This document shows, piece after piece, positions 1 through 13,157 of a stretch of DNA of 64,000 nucleotides; the first letter of the stretch is position 1, and every line of letters starts with the position of its first letter. The notes beneath the pieces are model-generated. The model ran no database searches. It saw nothing but the letters and a program-made list of their open reading frames with translations, and was not told where the DNA came from. Source of the DNA: Deltaproteobacteria bacterium (GTDB lineage: Bacteria > Desulfobacterota > Desulfuromonadia > Desulfuromonadales > Geopsychrobacteraceae); assembly GCA_024280485.1 (NCBI GenBank), contig JAJRQB010000117.1:50998-114997 (forward strand), in the 5' to 3' direction. Made by a program: the position numbers and the translations under genes.

Positions 1-802
1 TAACCGAAACCAGTGATGAATCCTTGATCAGGCTGATAAACTGGCCCGCAAGTGGTGGAAGGACACGCTTGAGTGCCTGCGGCATGACGATATGGATCAT
101 GTTCTGCGTCGCGCTCATGCCGAGGGAACGGGCGGCTTCGGTCTGGCCTTTGGGGACCGACTGAATTCCAGCCCGGATGATCTCGGCGACATAGGCCCCG
201 GCAAAAATAGCCAGGGCACTGATGCCCGCCACCAGGCGACCGATATCGAGTACGGTGCCGAGGAAGAAATAAAAGATAAAGATCTGCACCAGCAGCGGGG
301 TGCCGCGAATGACCTCGACATAGAAGCTCGACAGGCTGCGCAACGTAGGATTTTTCGAAACTCGGCAGAGACCGGTCACCAGACCGATGATCAGACCGAA
401 GAAGCTGGCCGCCGCCGATAACCAGAGGGTCATCAGCATGCCCATGGTCAGGGGACCTGCTTTCCACTCGCTGTTGCTGCCGATGCTGTCGTCTTCGAAA
501 AGTTCTTCGCCCTCGGAGACTCTAAGGCTGTCAGTCTCTACTATGACACTGAACTTTTCGTCGGATTCACTCAGGTAGGCAACCGTTGACCGCCCATTGG
601 CATTACTGATGGAGAGAATCCGTCCATCGAAAGGGATATTTTCGAAGGTTTCTGCATGATAAAGAAAGTATTGCGGAACCCGATTCCAGCGCCAGGTGTA
701 ATCAATCTTCTTGGTTGCGACCCATAGGGAGGCACCGATAATGAATAGGATGGCGAAGGTCAAAATTCGCCAAGGCCAGATCTGCTTGGATAAGCTGTTC
801 AT
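1..802 (-). CDS. Amino-acid ABC transporter permease (partial, runs off the left edge)
   Basis: This is the inner-membrane permease of a polar amino-acid ABC importer of the HisM/GlnP type. The frame is open from an ATG at 802 to base 1, so the C-terminus is missing and the track does not list it. I read a first membrane helix near residues 9-25, then about 90 residues of non-membrane sequence, then the helices of the permease core. The coupling motif EAARSLGMS followed by MPQAL is the classic EAA loop that contacts the ATPase. The long segment between helix 1 and the core is unusual for this family and probably lies in the periplasm. It sits just downstream of the binding protein gene, so the two should work together. 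The ATPase gene is probably outside the window. Confidence 0.88.
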   Translation of the reverse strand, partial: MNSLSKQIWPWRILTFAILFIIGASLWVATKKIDYTWRWNRVPQYFLYHAETFENIPFDGRILSISNANGRSTVAYLSESDEKFSVIVETDSLRVSEGEELFEDDSIGSNSEWKAGPLTMGMLMTLWLSAAASFFGLIIGLVTGLCRVSKNPTLRSLSSFYVEVIRGTPLLVQIFIFYFFLGTVLDIGRLVAGISALAIFAGAYVAEIIRAGIQSVPKGQTEAARSLGMSATQNMIHIVMPQALKRVLPPLAGQFISLIKDSSLVSV

Positions 803-839
803 CCGTTGATATCTTTCTGATTACTGTTGCTTCCAGACA

Positions 840-883
840 CAAAAAAGGTGGCGGAACCGAGAGCTACTCTCGATTCCGCCACC
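840..883 (-). terminator. Rho-independent terminator between binding protein and permease
   Basis: On the minus strand a long stem, GGTGGCGGAA paired with TTCCGCCACC and extended by GAGAG/CTCTC, is followed at once by seven T. It lies directly after the stop codon of the binding protein gene. It should end most transcripts there and let a fraction continue into the permease, which is a common way to make binding protein in excess. Confidence 0.9.
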
Positions 884-893
884 AGTATCAAGC

Positions 894-1697
894 TTATTGT
901 TGCAGTTTCTTGACCCAGTCGTCGCTGCTGATCCACTTTGCATAAATCTTGTCGTAGGTTCCATCGTTCTTCATCTGGGCGAGGAAGTTGTTCAGCCAGT
1001 TGAGGAAGTCGGCGTTACCGTGACGGATGGCCCAACCGAGGGGCTCGTAGGTGAAGGGCTCGTCGAGAAAGAACAGCTTGCCTTCACTCTTCTGGGCGTT
1101 GGCAATTGCCATGTAGGGCAGGTCGTAAACAAATGCGTCGATCTTGCCGTTGACCAGGTCCATGACCCCTTCCTGTTCGGTTTCAAACGAGATGTAGGTC
1201 GCCTTGCTGATCATGCGCTTGGTGGCCTGCTCGCCGGTGGTGCCAAGCTTAGAACCGACCTTGTATTTCTTGTTGTTGAGATCTTTGTACGACTTGACGG
1301 CATCTGCATGTTGATTTTTCACCAGAATGCTCTGGCCGACAATAATATAGGGGTCAGCAAAGGCAATTTTCAGATTACGCTGAGCAGTGACGGTCATGCC
1401 ACTCATGATCATGTCATATTTTTTGGTGAGCAGAGCCGGGATGATTCCGTCCCAAGCGGTGCTGACCAGTTCGAGCTTTACGTCCATGGCCTTGGCGATA
1501 CGTTTAGCCATATCGACGTCAAAACCGATGATTTCACCTCTTTGATCGGTCATTTCGAAGGGCATGTAGCCTGGTTCCATGCCGACACGCAGGACACCAC
1601 GGTCCTGAATGTCGCTCAGGGTATCAGCCATAACAGCGCAGGGAAGGGCAGCCAGCAGCAGGAAGAGTGCGCTTAGCAACAGGGCGAATCTTTTCAT
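894..1697 (-). CDS. Amino-acid ABC transporter substrate-binding protein
   Basis: This is a periplasmic solute-binding protein of family 3 (SBP_bac_3), which captures a polar amino acid for the adjacent permease. I start at the ATG at 1697 and not the track start at 1754, because it is preceded by GGAGG at good spacing and opens a clear signal peptide (MKRFALLLSALFLLLAALP) with a cleavage region near AVMA. The mature protein shows the family signature GVLRVGMEPGYMPFE, then DVDMAKRIAK and GMTVTAQR. The length of about 267 residues is normal for the family. The amino-acid ligand cannot be told from sequence alone. A strong terminator follows the stop codon. Confidence 0.93.
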   Translation of the reverse strand: MKRFALLLSALFLLLAALPCAVMADTLSDIQDRGVLRVGMEPGYMPFEMTDQRGEIIGFDVDMAKRIAKAMDVKLELVSTAWDGIIPALLTKKYDMIMSGMTVTAQRNLKIAFADPYIIVGQSILVKNQHADAVKSYKDLNNKKYKVGSKLGTTGEQATKRMISKATYISFETEQEGVMDLVNGKIDAFVYDLPYMAIANAQKSEGKLFFLDEPFTYEPLGWAIRHGNADFLNWLNNFLAQMKNDGTYDKIYAKWISSDDWVKKLQQ

Positions 1698-1775
1698 CTG
1701 AACCTCCGTGGGTAAGAAATTAAATTGGTAGTGACGATCACCGCTAGGCGGCAAACGGATTTAAAACCGTGTAAT

Positions 1776-1931
1776 CTAGTAAGATTTCCCCTCATCGAGC
1801 AGTTCTGAAATCATCATCGGCGTTTGGCATTCAGGACAGTCTGGAAAGTCCTCGATCGGCAGGGTGATAATCTGGGTATATCTGCAGATGGGGCAGATGA
1901 CTTCTACCGATTCCTTTTTACCTCTTTCCAT
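1776..1931 (-). CDS. Small zinc-ribbon protein, 51 aa
   Basis: This short ORF is below the length cut of the track. It starts at ATG 1931 after an AT-rich stretch and stops at TAG 1776. The peptide has two CxxC pairs, CPIC near residue 13 and CPEC near residue 32, separated by about 16 residues, which is the layout of a zinc ribbon or rubredoxin-like knuckle. It lies upstream of the binding protein gene on the same strand and diverges from the EamA gene. Whether it is transcribed with the ABC genes is unknown. The function is not recognised; short zinc-ribbon proteins of this type are usually annotated as hypothetical. Confidence 0.6.
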   Translation of the reverse strand: MERGKKESVEVICPICRYTQIITLPIEDFPDCPECQTPMMISELLDEGKSY

Positions 1932-2052
1932 GATATCTTGCGCCGCTCCCACATAGCGTTAACGATCAAAAAAATATTTGAGCTCATCGAAGTTGCTTAT
2001 ATCACAATCCTGCTGCGCCGAACAAGAATATTACCACAACGGAAACAATTGA

Positions 2053-2982
2053 ATGCCGAAGGCTCTGAAAAACAACCGTCAACAACGTTTTGCCGAATTT
2101 ATGCTGGTTACGGTAACCCTCTTCTGGGGCGCAACCTTTCCCATCGTAAAAGAGGCCATCGAACTCTTGCCGGTGATGGCTTTTTTATGGATCCGTTTCG
2201 CACTGGCGGCGGTACTGCTTGGATTCATGGCGGGCAGGAGTGGTTTTGCTACCTTAGGAAAACAGGGCTGGCGCAAGGGGATTCTGCTCGGCACTTTGCT
2301 TTTTTTGGCCTATCTATTTCAAACCTTCGGCCTCGAGCGTACCAGTTCGGCGAACGCCGGGTTTCTGACCGGGCTCAATGTGGTCTGGGTTCCGCTGCTG
2401 GCAGGCCCACTGCTTAAGAAACCAGCGGCCTTCGGCGCAAAGATCGGTGTAACAATTGCGCTTTCTGGATTAATTCTGCTGACCTGGCAAAGCCCCTGGT
2501 CTTTGAATCCCGGCGACATCCTGGTGCTGATCTGTTCTCTTTTCGTCGCCTTGCATATTCTTGGGCTCGATCGGTTCACTGCGGGCTACGACGCACGCGC
2601 ACTGACCTTTGTCCAGATCGCCACGATGGCGGTGCTAGGCTGTGTCGGCAGCTTGATCTTTGAGCCGGTCAGCTGGCCGCGTGAGTGGCCAACCTCGCTG
2701 ATTTCAGCCTTTCTGATTACGGCAATTCTGGCAACGGCCTATGCCTTTTGGGCGATGACCAAATACCAACGCTTGACAACCCCGACACGCGCAGCACTCA
2801 TCTACACCCTTGAACCGGTGTGGGCCGCGATATTTTCGGTCTGGTTGCTAAATGAAGAATTGACCTCAATGGCCTGGGCAGGGGGTTGCCTGATTGTTGG
2901 CGGGATGGTGTTTGCCGAGGCCTGGCCGATGCTCAGGCGTAAAAATAATTATCTGATCGCCGATACGGATCTGAACGGTTAG
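2053..2982 (+). CDS. EamA/DMT-superfamily permease
   Basis: This is a 309-residue inner-membrane protein with about ten predicted hydrophobic helices arranged as two EamA repeats. It belongs to the drug/metabolite transporter superfamily. The first repeat opens with TLFWGATFPIVKEA and the second carries the usual closing segment TRAALIYTLEPVWAAIFS with a conserved Leu-Glu-Pro. Many members export amino acids or metabolites, but the substrate is not predictable. The gene stands alone between the divergent zinc-ribbon ORF and lepA. The start at 2053 gives a short charged N-terminus before the first helix, which is typical. Confidence 0.88.
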   Translation: MPKALKNNRQQRFAEFMLVTVTLFWGATFPIVKEAIELLPVMAFLWIRFALAAVLLGFMAGRSGFATLGKQGWRKGILLGTLLFLAYLFQTFGLERTSSANAGFLTGLNVVWVPLLAGPLLKKPAAFGAKIGVTIALSGLILLTWQSPWSLNPGDILVLICSLFVALHILGLDRFTAGYDARALTFVQIATMAVLGCVGSLIFEPVSWPREWPTSLISAFLITAILATAYAFWAMTKYQRLTTPTRAALIYTLEPVWAAIFSVWLLNEELTSMAWAGGCLIVGGMVFAEAWPMLRRKNNYLIADTDLNG

Positions 2983-3119
2983 ATTCAGTTCCAGGCAGCG
3001 GACAGCTGGCGATTCGTCTCCTTTTCCTTTACAACACCATATATATAGCTTTAATATCTGCGGTTAGTTTGCCGCCATTGAATTGTTTTCTGCTACCCGT
3101 AGGTTAAATATACAACCGC

Positions 3120-4919
<1,800 letters not shown>

Positions 4920-4923
4920 AATT

Positions 4924-5592
4924 ATGGGTTTATTCAGAAAAAAAACGTTTGCAGTTGCCAACAAAAAACCTTGGTATCGTGAGTGGTCCGAGGCATTAAT
5001 TGTCGCTGTCATTTTGGCGTTAATTATCCGTACCTTTCTTTTTCAGGCATTCAAGATCCCCTCGGGTTCGATGCTGGATACTTTGTTGATTGGCGACCAT
5101 CTGCTGGTTAATAAGTTTATCTATGGGACTCAACTTCCATTTTCTGACCAACGTTTTTTAGCAATACGCAACCCTCAGCGCGGGGACGTAATCGTTTTTG
5201 AATTTCCCGGCGATGCTGACAAAACCTATTTCCAGCGCCGCGATTTTATTAAGCGAGTCATTGGTGAACCTGGTGACGAAGTAGAAATACGTGACAAGAA
5301 GGTCTACATCAACGGTGCGTTATATAGTATTCCTCAAGAAATCCATAAGGATTCACAGCTTGTTCCAGCGATAGCCAGCCCACGAGATTTTACTGGTCCG
5401 ATACGTGTTCCTGAAGGGAATTTTTTCGTCATGGGGGACAATCGCGACTACTCTTACGATAGTCGCTTCTGGGGTTTTGTTCCTCAAGAGAAGATCAAGG
5501 GAGCAGCCTTTATTAAATACTGGTCATGGAACTCTCAAGCAGGCTTACTAAACAAGGTTCGCTGGGGTCGCATCGGCCGCTCAATCAACTGA
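4924..5592 (+). CDS. lepB: Signal peptidase I
   Basis: This membrane-bound Ser/Lys-dyad protease removes signal peptides from secreted preproteins. A single N-terminal membrane helix spans about residues 22-42. The catalytic Ser49 lies in KIPSGSM and the general-base Lys110 in DFIKRVIGEPGD. The box MGDNRDYSYDSRFWG is the family's conserved block near the C-terminus. The 222-residue length is typical of the one-helix type. The gene begins four bases after lepA without its own clear ribosome site, so translation is probably coupled to lepA. Confidence 0.97.
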   Translation: MGLFRKKTFAVANKKPWYREWSEALIVAVILALIIRTFLFQAFKIPSGSMLDTLLIGDHLLVNKFIYGTQLPFSDQRFLAIRNPQRGDVIVFEFPGDADKTYFQRRDFIKRVIGEPGDEVEIRDKKVYINGALYSIPQEIHKDSQLVPAIASPRDFTGPIRVPEGNFFVMGDNRDYSYDSRFWGFVPQEKIKGAAFIKYWSWNSQAGLLNKVRWGRIGRSIN

Positions 5593-5661
5593 AATTCTAA
5601 CAATATTGAAGTTGACTTTGCGCGCCCCCTATTGCTAATGTCTGGCGATTAAATTCAATAA

Positions 5662-5693
5662 CCCTTTAAGTCGATCCGAGAGATCAGCAAGGG
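5662..5693 (+). promoter_or_regulatory. Putative PyrR-binding RNA stem-loop in pyr leader
   Basis: The leader before pyrR can fold into a stem CCCTT/AAGGG enclosing an inner GATC/GATC helix with loop CGAGA. A GAGAG-containing loop on a short helix resembles the anti-antiterminator bound by PyrR in Firmicutes, but the match to the published consensus is not exact (one base appears to be missing). It lies about 40 bases before an intrinsic terminator and 105 bases before the pyrR start, the order expected for PyrR attenuation. This assignment is inferred from position and shape. Confidence 0.45.
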
Positions 5694-5699
5694 ACACAA

Positions 5700-6331
<632 letters not shown>

Positions 6332-6342
6332 TTCTGGAGGAT

Positions 6343-7281
6343 ATGATGAACTTTCCACATCGTCATGTGCTGGGCATTAAACAGTTCAACGCGGAAGAGT
6401 TGAGCTTCATTCTTGATACGGCAGAAAGTTTCAAGGAGATTAATACCCGCAGTATCAAAAAAGTACCAACCCTGCGCGGTAAAACAATAATCAATCTTTT
6501 TTTTGAAGCAAGCACCAGGACACGGACCTCTTTTGAGATCGCGGGCAAGCGACTTTCTGCTGACACAGTCAATATCAGTGGTTCTTCCTCCTCAGTTGTT
6601 AAAGGAGAGACGCTTGAAGATACGGCTCGCAATATTGAGTCGATGCACCCTGACATTATAGTCATGCGCCACAGCGCCAGCGGATCTTGTGATTATCTGG
6701 CTGCCCGCCTGAATTGCGCGGTTGTTAACGCCGGGGATGGTACGCATGAGCACCCAAGCCAGGCTCTACTTGACGCCTTTACCATCCGTCAGCACAAAGG
6801 GAGTATTGCCGGACTGAAAGTCGCCATTATTGGAGATATCACTCATAGCCGAGTGGTTCGCTCCAACATTGACTGTCTCAATAAACTGGGGGCTGATGTC
6901 GTGATCAGTGGCCCCAAAACCATGCTGCCACCAGGACTTGAAAGACTGGGTTGCCAGGTCGCAGCAAATCTGACAGAAGCCTTGAAAGATGCTGATGTCG
7001 TGATGATGTTGCGCATTCAGCTTGAACGACAGGGGAAAACACTGCTTCCTTCATTGCGAGAATATTCCCGTTACTTCGGCCTGAATGAAACCAACCTCAA
7101 GCTAGCCAAGCCAGATGCTATCGTCATGCACCCCGGACCGATGAATCGTGGCGTAGAAATTTCGACTGCCGTTGCTGATGGACCACAGAATGTTATTCTC
7201 GACCAGGTAGAAAACGGTGTAGCCGTCCGGATGGCGCTCCTCTACCTGGCAGCAGGTGGCGAAAAGATAACTGAAGATTGA
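6343..7281 (+). CDS. pyrB: Aspartate carbamoyltransferase catalytic subunit
   Basis: This enzyme joins carbamoyl phosphate and aspartate to make carbamoyl-aspartate, the second step of UMP synthesis. The carbamoyl-phosphate site [12 protein letters not shown], the block [14 protein letters not shown] and the aspartate-side motif [10 protein letters not shown] are all present. The 312-residue length is normal for a stand-alone catalytic chain, and no pyrI regulatory gene is nearby. Two adjacent ATG codons (6343, 6346) follow CTGGAGG; either could start the protein. The gene lies 11 bases after pyrR and 27 before pyrC. Confidence 0.98.
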   Translation: MMNFPHRHVLGIKQFNAEELSFILDTAESFKEINTRSIKKVPTLRGKTIINLFFEASTRTRTSFEIAGKRLSADTVNISGSSSSVVKGETLEDTARNIESMHPDIIVMRHSASGSCDYLAARLNCAVVNAGDGTHEHPSQALLDAFTIRQHKGSIAGLKVAIIGDITHSRVVRSNIDCLNKLGADVVISGPKTMLPPGLERLGCQVAANLTEALKDADVVMMLRIQLERQGKTLLPSLREYSRYFGLNETNLKLAKPDAIVMHPGPMNRGVEISTAVADGPQNVILDQVENGVAVRMALLYLAAGGEKITED

Positions 7282-7308
7282 GTCCCAGGTCCTGAAGAGG
7301 AGAAGTCC

Positions 7309-8583
7309 ATGAGCAGTATTTTGATTAAAAATGGCCGGATCATTGACCCGGCAAATAATATCGATGCAACACTCGATCTGCTGATTGAAGACGGTAAGAT
7401 CGTTAATATCGGGGAGTCTCTCAATGTTCAAGCTGCCCAGGTGATCGATGCCAGCGGTTTACTGGTGACACCAGGCCTCGTAGATATGCACGTTCACTTA
7501 CGTGATCCAGGCCTTGAATATAAAGAAGATATCATCAGCGGCACCAAATCCGCTGCTGCAGGTGGGGTCACTTCTATTGCCTGCATGCCGAACACCACGC
7601 CAGTCATCGATAATTTGGCAATCTGTCGGTATGTCATCTCCAAGGCTCAAGAGCAGGGGAGTGCTAACGTTTTTCCGATTGGCAGCATAACCAAAGGGCT
7701 CAAGGGTGAAATTCTGTCCGAAATGGGTGAGCTCAAAGATGGTGGCTGTGTCGCCTTCTCTGACGATGGTTTGCCTGTTGCAAGTAGTGAATTAATGCGG
7801 CGTGCGCTGGAGTATGCCGACACCTTTGATGCTCTAATCATCTCACATGCTGAAGATCTATCACTGGTAGCTGGCGGTGTCATGAATGATGGCTATGTTT
7901 CAACAGAGCTTGGGCTTAAGGGAATTCCCTGGGTCGCCGAAGACGCCATGACGGCTCGCGATATCATGCTGGCAGAATTTACCGGTGGCCGCGTTCACAT
8001 GGCTCATGTTTCAACCAAAGGCTGTATAGAGATGATTCGTCAGGCAAAAAAGCGTGGCGTTCGTGTAACCTGCGAGGCAACACCGCATCATTTCACCCTG
8101 ACTGATGAAGCTGTACGCGGTTACGATACCAACGCCAAAATGAACCCGCCTCTGCGCTCCCAGGCTGATGTGGATGCTATTCGTGCTGGTTTAGCTGATG
8201 GTACGATTGATGCGATCGCAACGGATCATGCCCCTCATCATATCGACGAGAAGAACGTTGAATTTGCAATTGCAATGAATGGCATAGTTGGCCTCGAAAC
8301 CATGTTGACCCTAACCCTGAATCTGGTTGAAGAGGGTGTTATTGATCTGAATCGTGCTATCGCTTTAATGAGTTCCCAGCCTTCGGCTGTACTCGGAATT
8401 GATCGTGGCACTCTCAGCAAGGGAGCGGTTGCCGATATTGCACTTATTGATCCGAAGCTGGAGTGGGAGCTTGTTCCCGAAGAGCTCCATTCAAAGAGTA
8501 AAAATACCCCTTTTGGCGGTTGGATGATGAAGGGCGCAGCAGTTAGAACTCTGCTTGCAGGAAAAACAGTTTTCGAAAGATAG
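7309..8583 (+). CDS. pyrC: Dihydroorotase
   Basis: Dihydroorotase closes carbamoyl-aspartate to dihydroorotate, the third step of pyrimidine synthesis. The 424-residue amidohydrolase carries the metal-binding [10 protein letters not shown], a later HVST segment and ATDHAPHH, as in class I dihydroorotases. GAGGAG stands just before the ATG at 7309. The gene is cotranscribed with pyrB and followed by carA after 61 bases. Class I enzymes often associate with PyrB, which would suit the gene order. Confidence 0.97.
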   Translation: MSSILIKNGRIIDPANNIDATLDLLIEDGKIVNIGESLNVQAAQVIDASGLLVTPGLVDMHVHLRDPGLEYKEDIISGTKSAAAGGVTSIACMPNTTPVIDNLAICRYVISKAQEQGSANVFPIGSITKGLKGEILSEMGELKDGGCVAFSDDGLPVASSELMRRALEYADTFDALIISHAEDLSLVAGGVMNDGYVSTELGLKGIPWVAEDAMTARDIMLAEFTGGRVHMAHVSTKGCIEMIRQAKKRGVRVTCEATPHHFTLTDEAVRGYDTNAKMNPPLRSQADVDAIRAGLADGTIDAIATDHAPHHIDEKNVEFAIAMNGIVGLETMLTLTLNLVEEGVIDLNRAIALMSSQPSAVLGIDRGTLSKGAVADIALIDPKLEWELVPEELHSKSKNTPFGGWMMKGAAVRTLLAGKTVFER

Positions 8584-8644
8584 TATTTATAAAACAACCA
8601 TATAAGAACCAATATCTAGAATATGGATAAACTAAGAGGATTCA

Positions 8645-9778
8645 ATGAAAGCTATTCTTGCACTAGCAGATGGACGCTACTTCACCGGCCGCTCTCTGGG
8701 CGCTCTCGGTGAGATTAGTGGAGAAGTTGTATTCAATACCAGCATGGCGGGTTATCAGGAAATATTGACAGACCCTTCCTATCGCGGTGAGATCGTGACA
8801 ATGACTTATCCGCAGATAGGTAATACTGGGATAAACCTTGAGGACGTAGAATCTCGCCAACCATTTCTCTCGGCTTTTGTCGTTAAGGAGTCTTGTCCTT
8901 TCCCCAGCAATTGGCGTTCCCAGATGAGTCTCGATGCCTATCTGAAATCGCAAGCCATTGTTGGTATAGAAGGGATAGACACACGAGCGCTGGTGCGTCA
9001 TATCCGTGATCGTGGTGCCCAGACCGGGATTGTTTCGAGTGTTGACCTCGACCCGGAGAGCCTTATTGAAAAAGCGCGAAAGGCACCATCTATTGTTGGA
9101 CAGGACCTGGTTCAGGAAGTCAGCTGTCAACAAAAATATGCCTGGGATCAGGGCGTCTGGAACTTGGACGATGGATATACTGACGCTAGTAACGTTAAGC
9201 GTCCGCTCAAAATAGTGGCATTCGATTTCGGGATAAAGCAGAATATTTTGCGCAACCTGACCACGGCAGGCTGTGAAGTAACAGTCGTACCCGCCACAAC
9301 TTCTGCTGAAACCGTCTTGGCAATGGCCCCGGATGGTGTCTTCTTGAGCAACGGTCCTGGTGATCCAGGGCCCATTATTTATGCTCAAGAAACAATCAAA
9401 CAGTTGCTGGGCAAGGTTCCATTGTTTGGGATTTGTCTTGGTCACCAGTTATTGTCTATTGCTCTGGGCGGCAAAACCTATAAGCTGAAATTTGGTCACC
9501 GGGGCGCGAATCAACCGGTGCTCGACAAGGCGACCGGTAGAGTAGAGATTACCTCACAAAATCATGGCTTTGCAGTTGATATGCAGTCTCTCAATGATGA
9601 AATTGAGGTCAGCCACATCAACCTGAACGATCAAACGGTTGAAGGGATTAGTCACAAGGTTTATCCAGCATTCTCGGTTCAGTATCATCCGGAAGCATCT
9701 CCTGGGCCTCATGATGCTCATTATCTCTTCACGCGCTTTATAGACATGATCAAGGAATTCAAAAAAAACCAAGGTTAA
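8645..9778 (+). CDS. carA: Carbamoyl-phosphate synthase small (glutaminase) subunit
   Basis: CarA hydrolyses glutamine and passes ammonia to CarB. The N-terminal CPSase small-chain domain is followed by a class I glutamine amidotransferase domain with nucleophile Cys in GICLGHQLL and the His/Glu partner in [12 protein letters not shown]. The 377-residue length is normal. AAGAGGA precedes the ATG. The gene directly precedes carB with a gap of 36 bases and supplies carbamoyl phosphate for both pyrimidine and arginine synthesis. Confidence 0.98.
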   Translation: MKAILALADGRYFTGRSLGALGEISGEVVFNTSMAGYQEILTDPSYRGEIVTMTYPQIGNTGINLEDVESRQPFLSAFVVKESCPFPSNWRSQMSLDAYLKSQAIVGIEGIDTRALVRHIRDRGAQTGIVSSVDLDPESLIEKARKAPSIVGQDLVQEVSCQQKYAWDQGVWNLDDGYTDASNVKRPLKIVAFDFGIKQNILRNLTTAGCEVTVVPATTSAETVLAMAPDGVFLSNGPGDPGPIIYAQETIKQLLGKVPLFGICLGHQLLSIALGGKTYKLKFGHRGANQPVLDKATGRVEITSQNHGFAVDMQSLNDEIEVSHINLNDQTVEGISHKVYPAFSVQYHPEASPGPHDAHYLFTRFIDMIKEFKKNQG

Positions 9779-9814
9779 AAGCCCTGGTTGTTGCGTAATA
9801 GACAAGGACGTTCC

Positions 9815-12800
9815 ATGCCCAAGCGTACAGACATTAAAAAAATTCTTATTATCGGCGCCGGTCCGATTGTCATTGGTCAAGCCTGCGAGTTCGACTATAG
9901 CGGCACACAAGCCTGCAAAGCGCTTAAAGAAGAGGGGTTTGAGGTAATATTGCTCAACTCGAACCCTGCGACCATCATGACAGACCCGGATTTCGCTGAT
10001 CGAACCTATGTTGAACCGGTCAACCCGGCGACCCTGACCAAGATTATTGAGCAGGAACGGCCAGACGCTCTGTTGCCGACCATGGGAGGGCAGACTGCAC
10101 TGAATACCGCCGTTGCTGTTGCCGAAGATGGAACTCTCGAAAAATACGGGGTTGAACTGATCGGTGCCAATCTGCAGGCGATACAAAAAGCTGAGGATCG
10201 CACCCTGTTTAAAGAAGCAATGGCTCGCATCGGTTTATCTGTGCCACGTTCCGGTTTGGCTCACAATTACCAGGAAGCTATGGAGATCATAGAAGATATC
10301 GGCTTTCCGGCAATCATTCGACCTTCATTTACTCTAGGTGGAACCGGTGGGGGCATTGCCTATAATCTCGATGAATATAAAGAGATGGTGATTGCCGGCA
10401 TCGACGCCTCGCCGACGGATGAAGTTCTGATCGAAGAATCGGTGATTGGCTGGAAAGAGTATGAACTCGAGGTGATGCGCGACTCCGCGGACAATGTCGT
10501 AATTATCTGCTCGATTGAAAATCTGGATGCGATGGGCGTACACACCGGTGATTCAATCACCATTGCACCGGCACAGACCCTGACCGACAAAGAGTATCAG
10601 ATCCTGCGCAATGCCTCACTGGCCATCATTCGCGAGATCGGCGTAGATACCGGTGGCTCAAACGTTCAATTCGGCATCAACCCCCGCGATGGTCGACTGG
10701 TCGTTATCGAGATGAATCCGCGTGTATCCCGTTCTTCTGCCTTGGCCTCCAAGGCGACCGGCTTTCCGATTGCCAAGATCGCAGCGAAGCTTGCTGTCGG
10801 TTATCGCCTCGACGAAATACACAACGATATAACTCGCGAAACCCTGGCTTCCTTTGAGCCGACCATAGATTACGTTGTTACCAAAATTCCGCGGTTTACT
10901 TTCGAGAAATTTCCACAAGCCGATGCGCGTCTCACAACCCAGATGAAGTCTGTCGGCGAAGTCATGGCGATTGGGCGAACCTTCAAGGAGAGTTTTCAAA
11001 AAGCTCTGCGATCGCTGGAGATCGGTTCTCATGGTCTGGAAAGTCGTCTTTTTGATTGTCCTGACGATTATCAACGTTCGCTCAGCACTAGTGAGCTTAA
11101 CGAACTTCGTCAACATCTGAGTGTTCCCAACGCCGAACGCATCTGGCATCTGGCTGATGCAATGCGCGCTGGTTTCAGCATCGATGAAATCTATCAATTA
11201 AGCGGCATAGACCCTTGGTTCCTTAACAATATAAAGCAGATTCTTGAGATGGAAGAGCTTCTGGCTACCCAGAAGAATCAAGTTGCCAATGGTGATGAGA
11301 ACTGCCGCGAACTTTTGTTGGAAGCAAAAAAATACGGATTTTCAGATCGCCGACTGGCTGATCTTTGGGAGATCTCCGAGGAAGATGTGCGGCAACTCCG
11401 CCACAAGTTCAATATCCGTCCGGTCTTCAAGCGGGTTGACACCTGTGGCGCCGAGTTTGTTGCACATACGCCTTATCTCTATTCCACTTACGAAGAAGAG
11501 TGTGAAGCAGAGCCTACGGATAAGCGCAAAATCATGATTCTGGGAGGCGGGCCAAACCGTATAGGCCAAGGGATTGAATTCGATTACTGTTGTGTTCATG
11601 GAGCTTTCGCCCTTTCGAAGGCGGGCTTCGAGACAATTATGGTCAATTGCAACCCGGAAACCGTTTCAACAGATTATGACACCTCAGACCGACTTTACTT
11701 TGAGCCGCTAACTCTGGAAGATGTCCTTGAGGTCGTTGACAGAGAGAAGCCCGAAGGTGTCATTGTTCAATACGGTGGACAGACCCCACTGAAATTGGCT
11801 GTCGCTTTAGAAAAAGCTGGTGTGCCAGTCATCGGCACTTCACCAGACGCCATTGACCGAGCTGAAGACCGCGAACGTTTTCAGACTCTGTTGCACAAAT
11901 TAAACCTTCTACAACCCGAAAACGGCATTGCCCGCTCCTTTGAAGAGGCCCTTGTCATTGCCGACCGGATCGGTTACCCAGTTGTTGTCCGACCTTCTTA
12001 TGTGCTGGGCGGTCGTGCTATGGAGATCGTCTACGAAAAGGAACGCCTGCAGAACTACATGAAGTTTGCGGTAGAGGCTTCGCCAGAACATCCGGTCTTA
12101 ATCGACAGATTCTTGAAAGATGCGATCGAAGTCGATGTCGATGCTCTGGCTGATGGGACCGACGTCGTTATCGGCGGAATCATGCAGCACATTGAAGAAG
12201 CGGGGATCCATTCCGGAGATTCCGCCTGTGCATTGCCTCCCTATTCACTCACTCAAACGGTTATCGATGAGATTCGCCGGCAGACCATTGCTCTCGCCTT
12301 GGAGTTGCAGGTGATCGGCCTGATGAACATCCAGTTTGCGGTCAAGGGTGAAACGATCTACCTGATTGAGGTTAACCCACGTGCAAGTCGCACAGTCCCA
12401 TTCGTATCGAAGGCGACCGGTCGACAACTGGCTCAGATTGCAGCACGGGTTATGGCAGGAGAATCACTGAAGTCACAAAATGTCTCAGGAGATATTATTC
12501 CACGACATATCTCAGTAAAAGAAGCTGTTTTCCCCTTTGTAAAGTTCCCGGGAGTCGATACCTTGCTCGGTCCTGAGATGAAATCAACCGGCGAAGTCAT
12601 GGGGATAGATTTCGAGTTCGGTAAAGCCTTCGCCAAAGCCCAGATCGGGGCAGGGGTTAAACTTCCCGCTTCTGGCAAAATATTTGTCAGTGTCAAGGAT
12701 GTAGATAAAGAACGAATCCTTGATACAGTGAAAAGCTTATTGGCTGCGGGGTACAGTTTTGTTGCAACTCGAGGTACCGCTACCTACTTTCAGGAGCAAG

Positions 12801-13072
12801 GCATAGCAATAGAAGTTATCAATAAGGTTAAGGAAGGCCGGCCACATTGCGAAGATGCAATTAAGAGTAAAGAGATCTGCATGGTCTTCAACACCACCCT
12901 TGGTGCACAGTCGGTTGCGGACTCCTATTCGATACGGCGCTCAGCGCTGATGCACGAAGTAGCCTACTACACAACTGTTGCTGGAATTCGAGCGGTCACT
13001 GATGGTTTGCTGGCCATGAAACGGGAAACTCTTGACGTTACCCCGTTGCAGGAGTATTATTCAACATCGTAA
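9815..13072 (+). CDS. carB: Carbamoyl-phosphate synthase large subunit
   Basis: CarB makes carbamoyl phosphate from bicarbonate, ammonia and two ATP. The protein contains two homologous ATP-grasp halves, beginning with [15 protein letters not shown] and [15 protein letters not shown], an oligomerisation region between them and a C-terminal MGS-like allosteric domain that usually binds UMP and ornithine. I start at ATG 9815, giving MPKRTDIKK, the standard N-terminus; the track start at 9788 adds nine residues not expected in the family. At 1085 residues it is full length. It is the last gene of the pyr operon and is followed by a strong terminator. Confidence 0.98.
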   Translation: MPKRTDIKKILIIGAGPIVIGQACEFDYSGTQACKALKEEGFEVILLNSNPATIMTDPDFADRTYVEPVNPATLTKIIEQERPDALLPTMGGQTALNTAVAVAEDGTLEKYGVELIGANLQAIQKAEDRTLFKEAMARIGLSVPRSGLAHNYQEAMEIIEDIGFPAIIRPSFTLGGTGGGIAYNLDEYKEMVIAGIDASPTDEVLIEESVIGWKEYELEVMRDSADNVVIICSIENLDAMGVHTGDSITIAPAQTLTDKEYQILRNASLAIIREIGVDTGGSNVQFGINPRDGRLVVIEMNPRVSRSSALASKATGFPIAKIAAKLAVGYRLDEIHNDITRETLASFEPTIDYVVTKIPRFTFEKFPQADARLTTQMKSVGEVMAIGRTFKESFQKALRSLEIGSHGLESRLFDCPDDYQRSLSTSELNELRQHLSVPNAERIWHLADAMRAGFSIDEIYQLSGIDPWFLNNIKQILEMEELLATQKNQVANGDENCRELLLEAKKYGFSDRRLADLWEISEEDVRQLRHKFNIRPVFKRVDTCGAEFVAHTPYLYSTYEEECEAEPTDKRKIMILGGGPNRIGQGIEFDYCCVHGAFALSKAGFETIMVNCNPETVSTDYDTSDRLYFEPLTLEDVLEVVDREKPEGVIVQYGGQTPLKLAVALEKAGVPVIGTSPDAIDRAEDRERFQTLLHKLNLLQPENGIARSFEEALVIADRIGYPVVVRPSYVLGGRAMEIVYEKERLQNYMKFAVEASPEHPVLIDRFLKDAIEVDVDALADGTDVVIGGIMQHIEEAGIHSGDSACALPPYSLTQTVIDEIRRQTIALALELQVIGLMNIQFAVKGETIYLIEVNPRASRTVPFVSKATGRQLAQIAARVMAGESLKSQNVSGDIIPRHISVKEAVFPFVKFPGVDTLLGPEMKSTGEVMGIDFEFGKAFAKAQIGAGVKLPASGKIFVSVKDVDKERILDTVKSLLAAGYSFVATRGTATYFQEQGIAIEVINKVKEGRPHCEDAIKSKEICMVFNTTLGAQSVADSYSIRRSALMHEVAYYTTVAGIRAVTDGLLAMKRETLDVTPLQEYYSTS

Positions 13073-13107
13073 GAATCAAACACCTTTACAAACAATATCG
13101 TTATCTA

Positions 13108-13145
13108 ACGACGGGCGGGATTTTCCCCGCCCGCCGTTTTTTTTC
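13108..13145 (+). terminator. Terminator after the pyr operon
   Basis: A GC-rich stem CGGGCGGG/CCCGCCCG, extended by ACG/CGT across one mismatch, is followed by an unbroken T-run. It lies between carB and greA and should separate the two transcription units. Confidence 0.93.
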
Positions 13146-13157
13146 AAGGAGCAGAAT

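Noticed and set aside
897-1676. 259-codon ORF antisense to the substrate-binding protein
   Set aside because: It is the mirror of a clear SBP gene with family motifs and signal peptide; the antisense product has no recognisable features.
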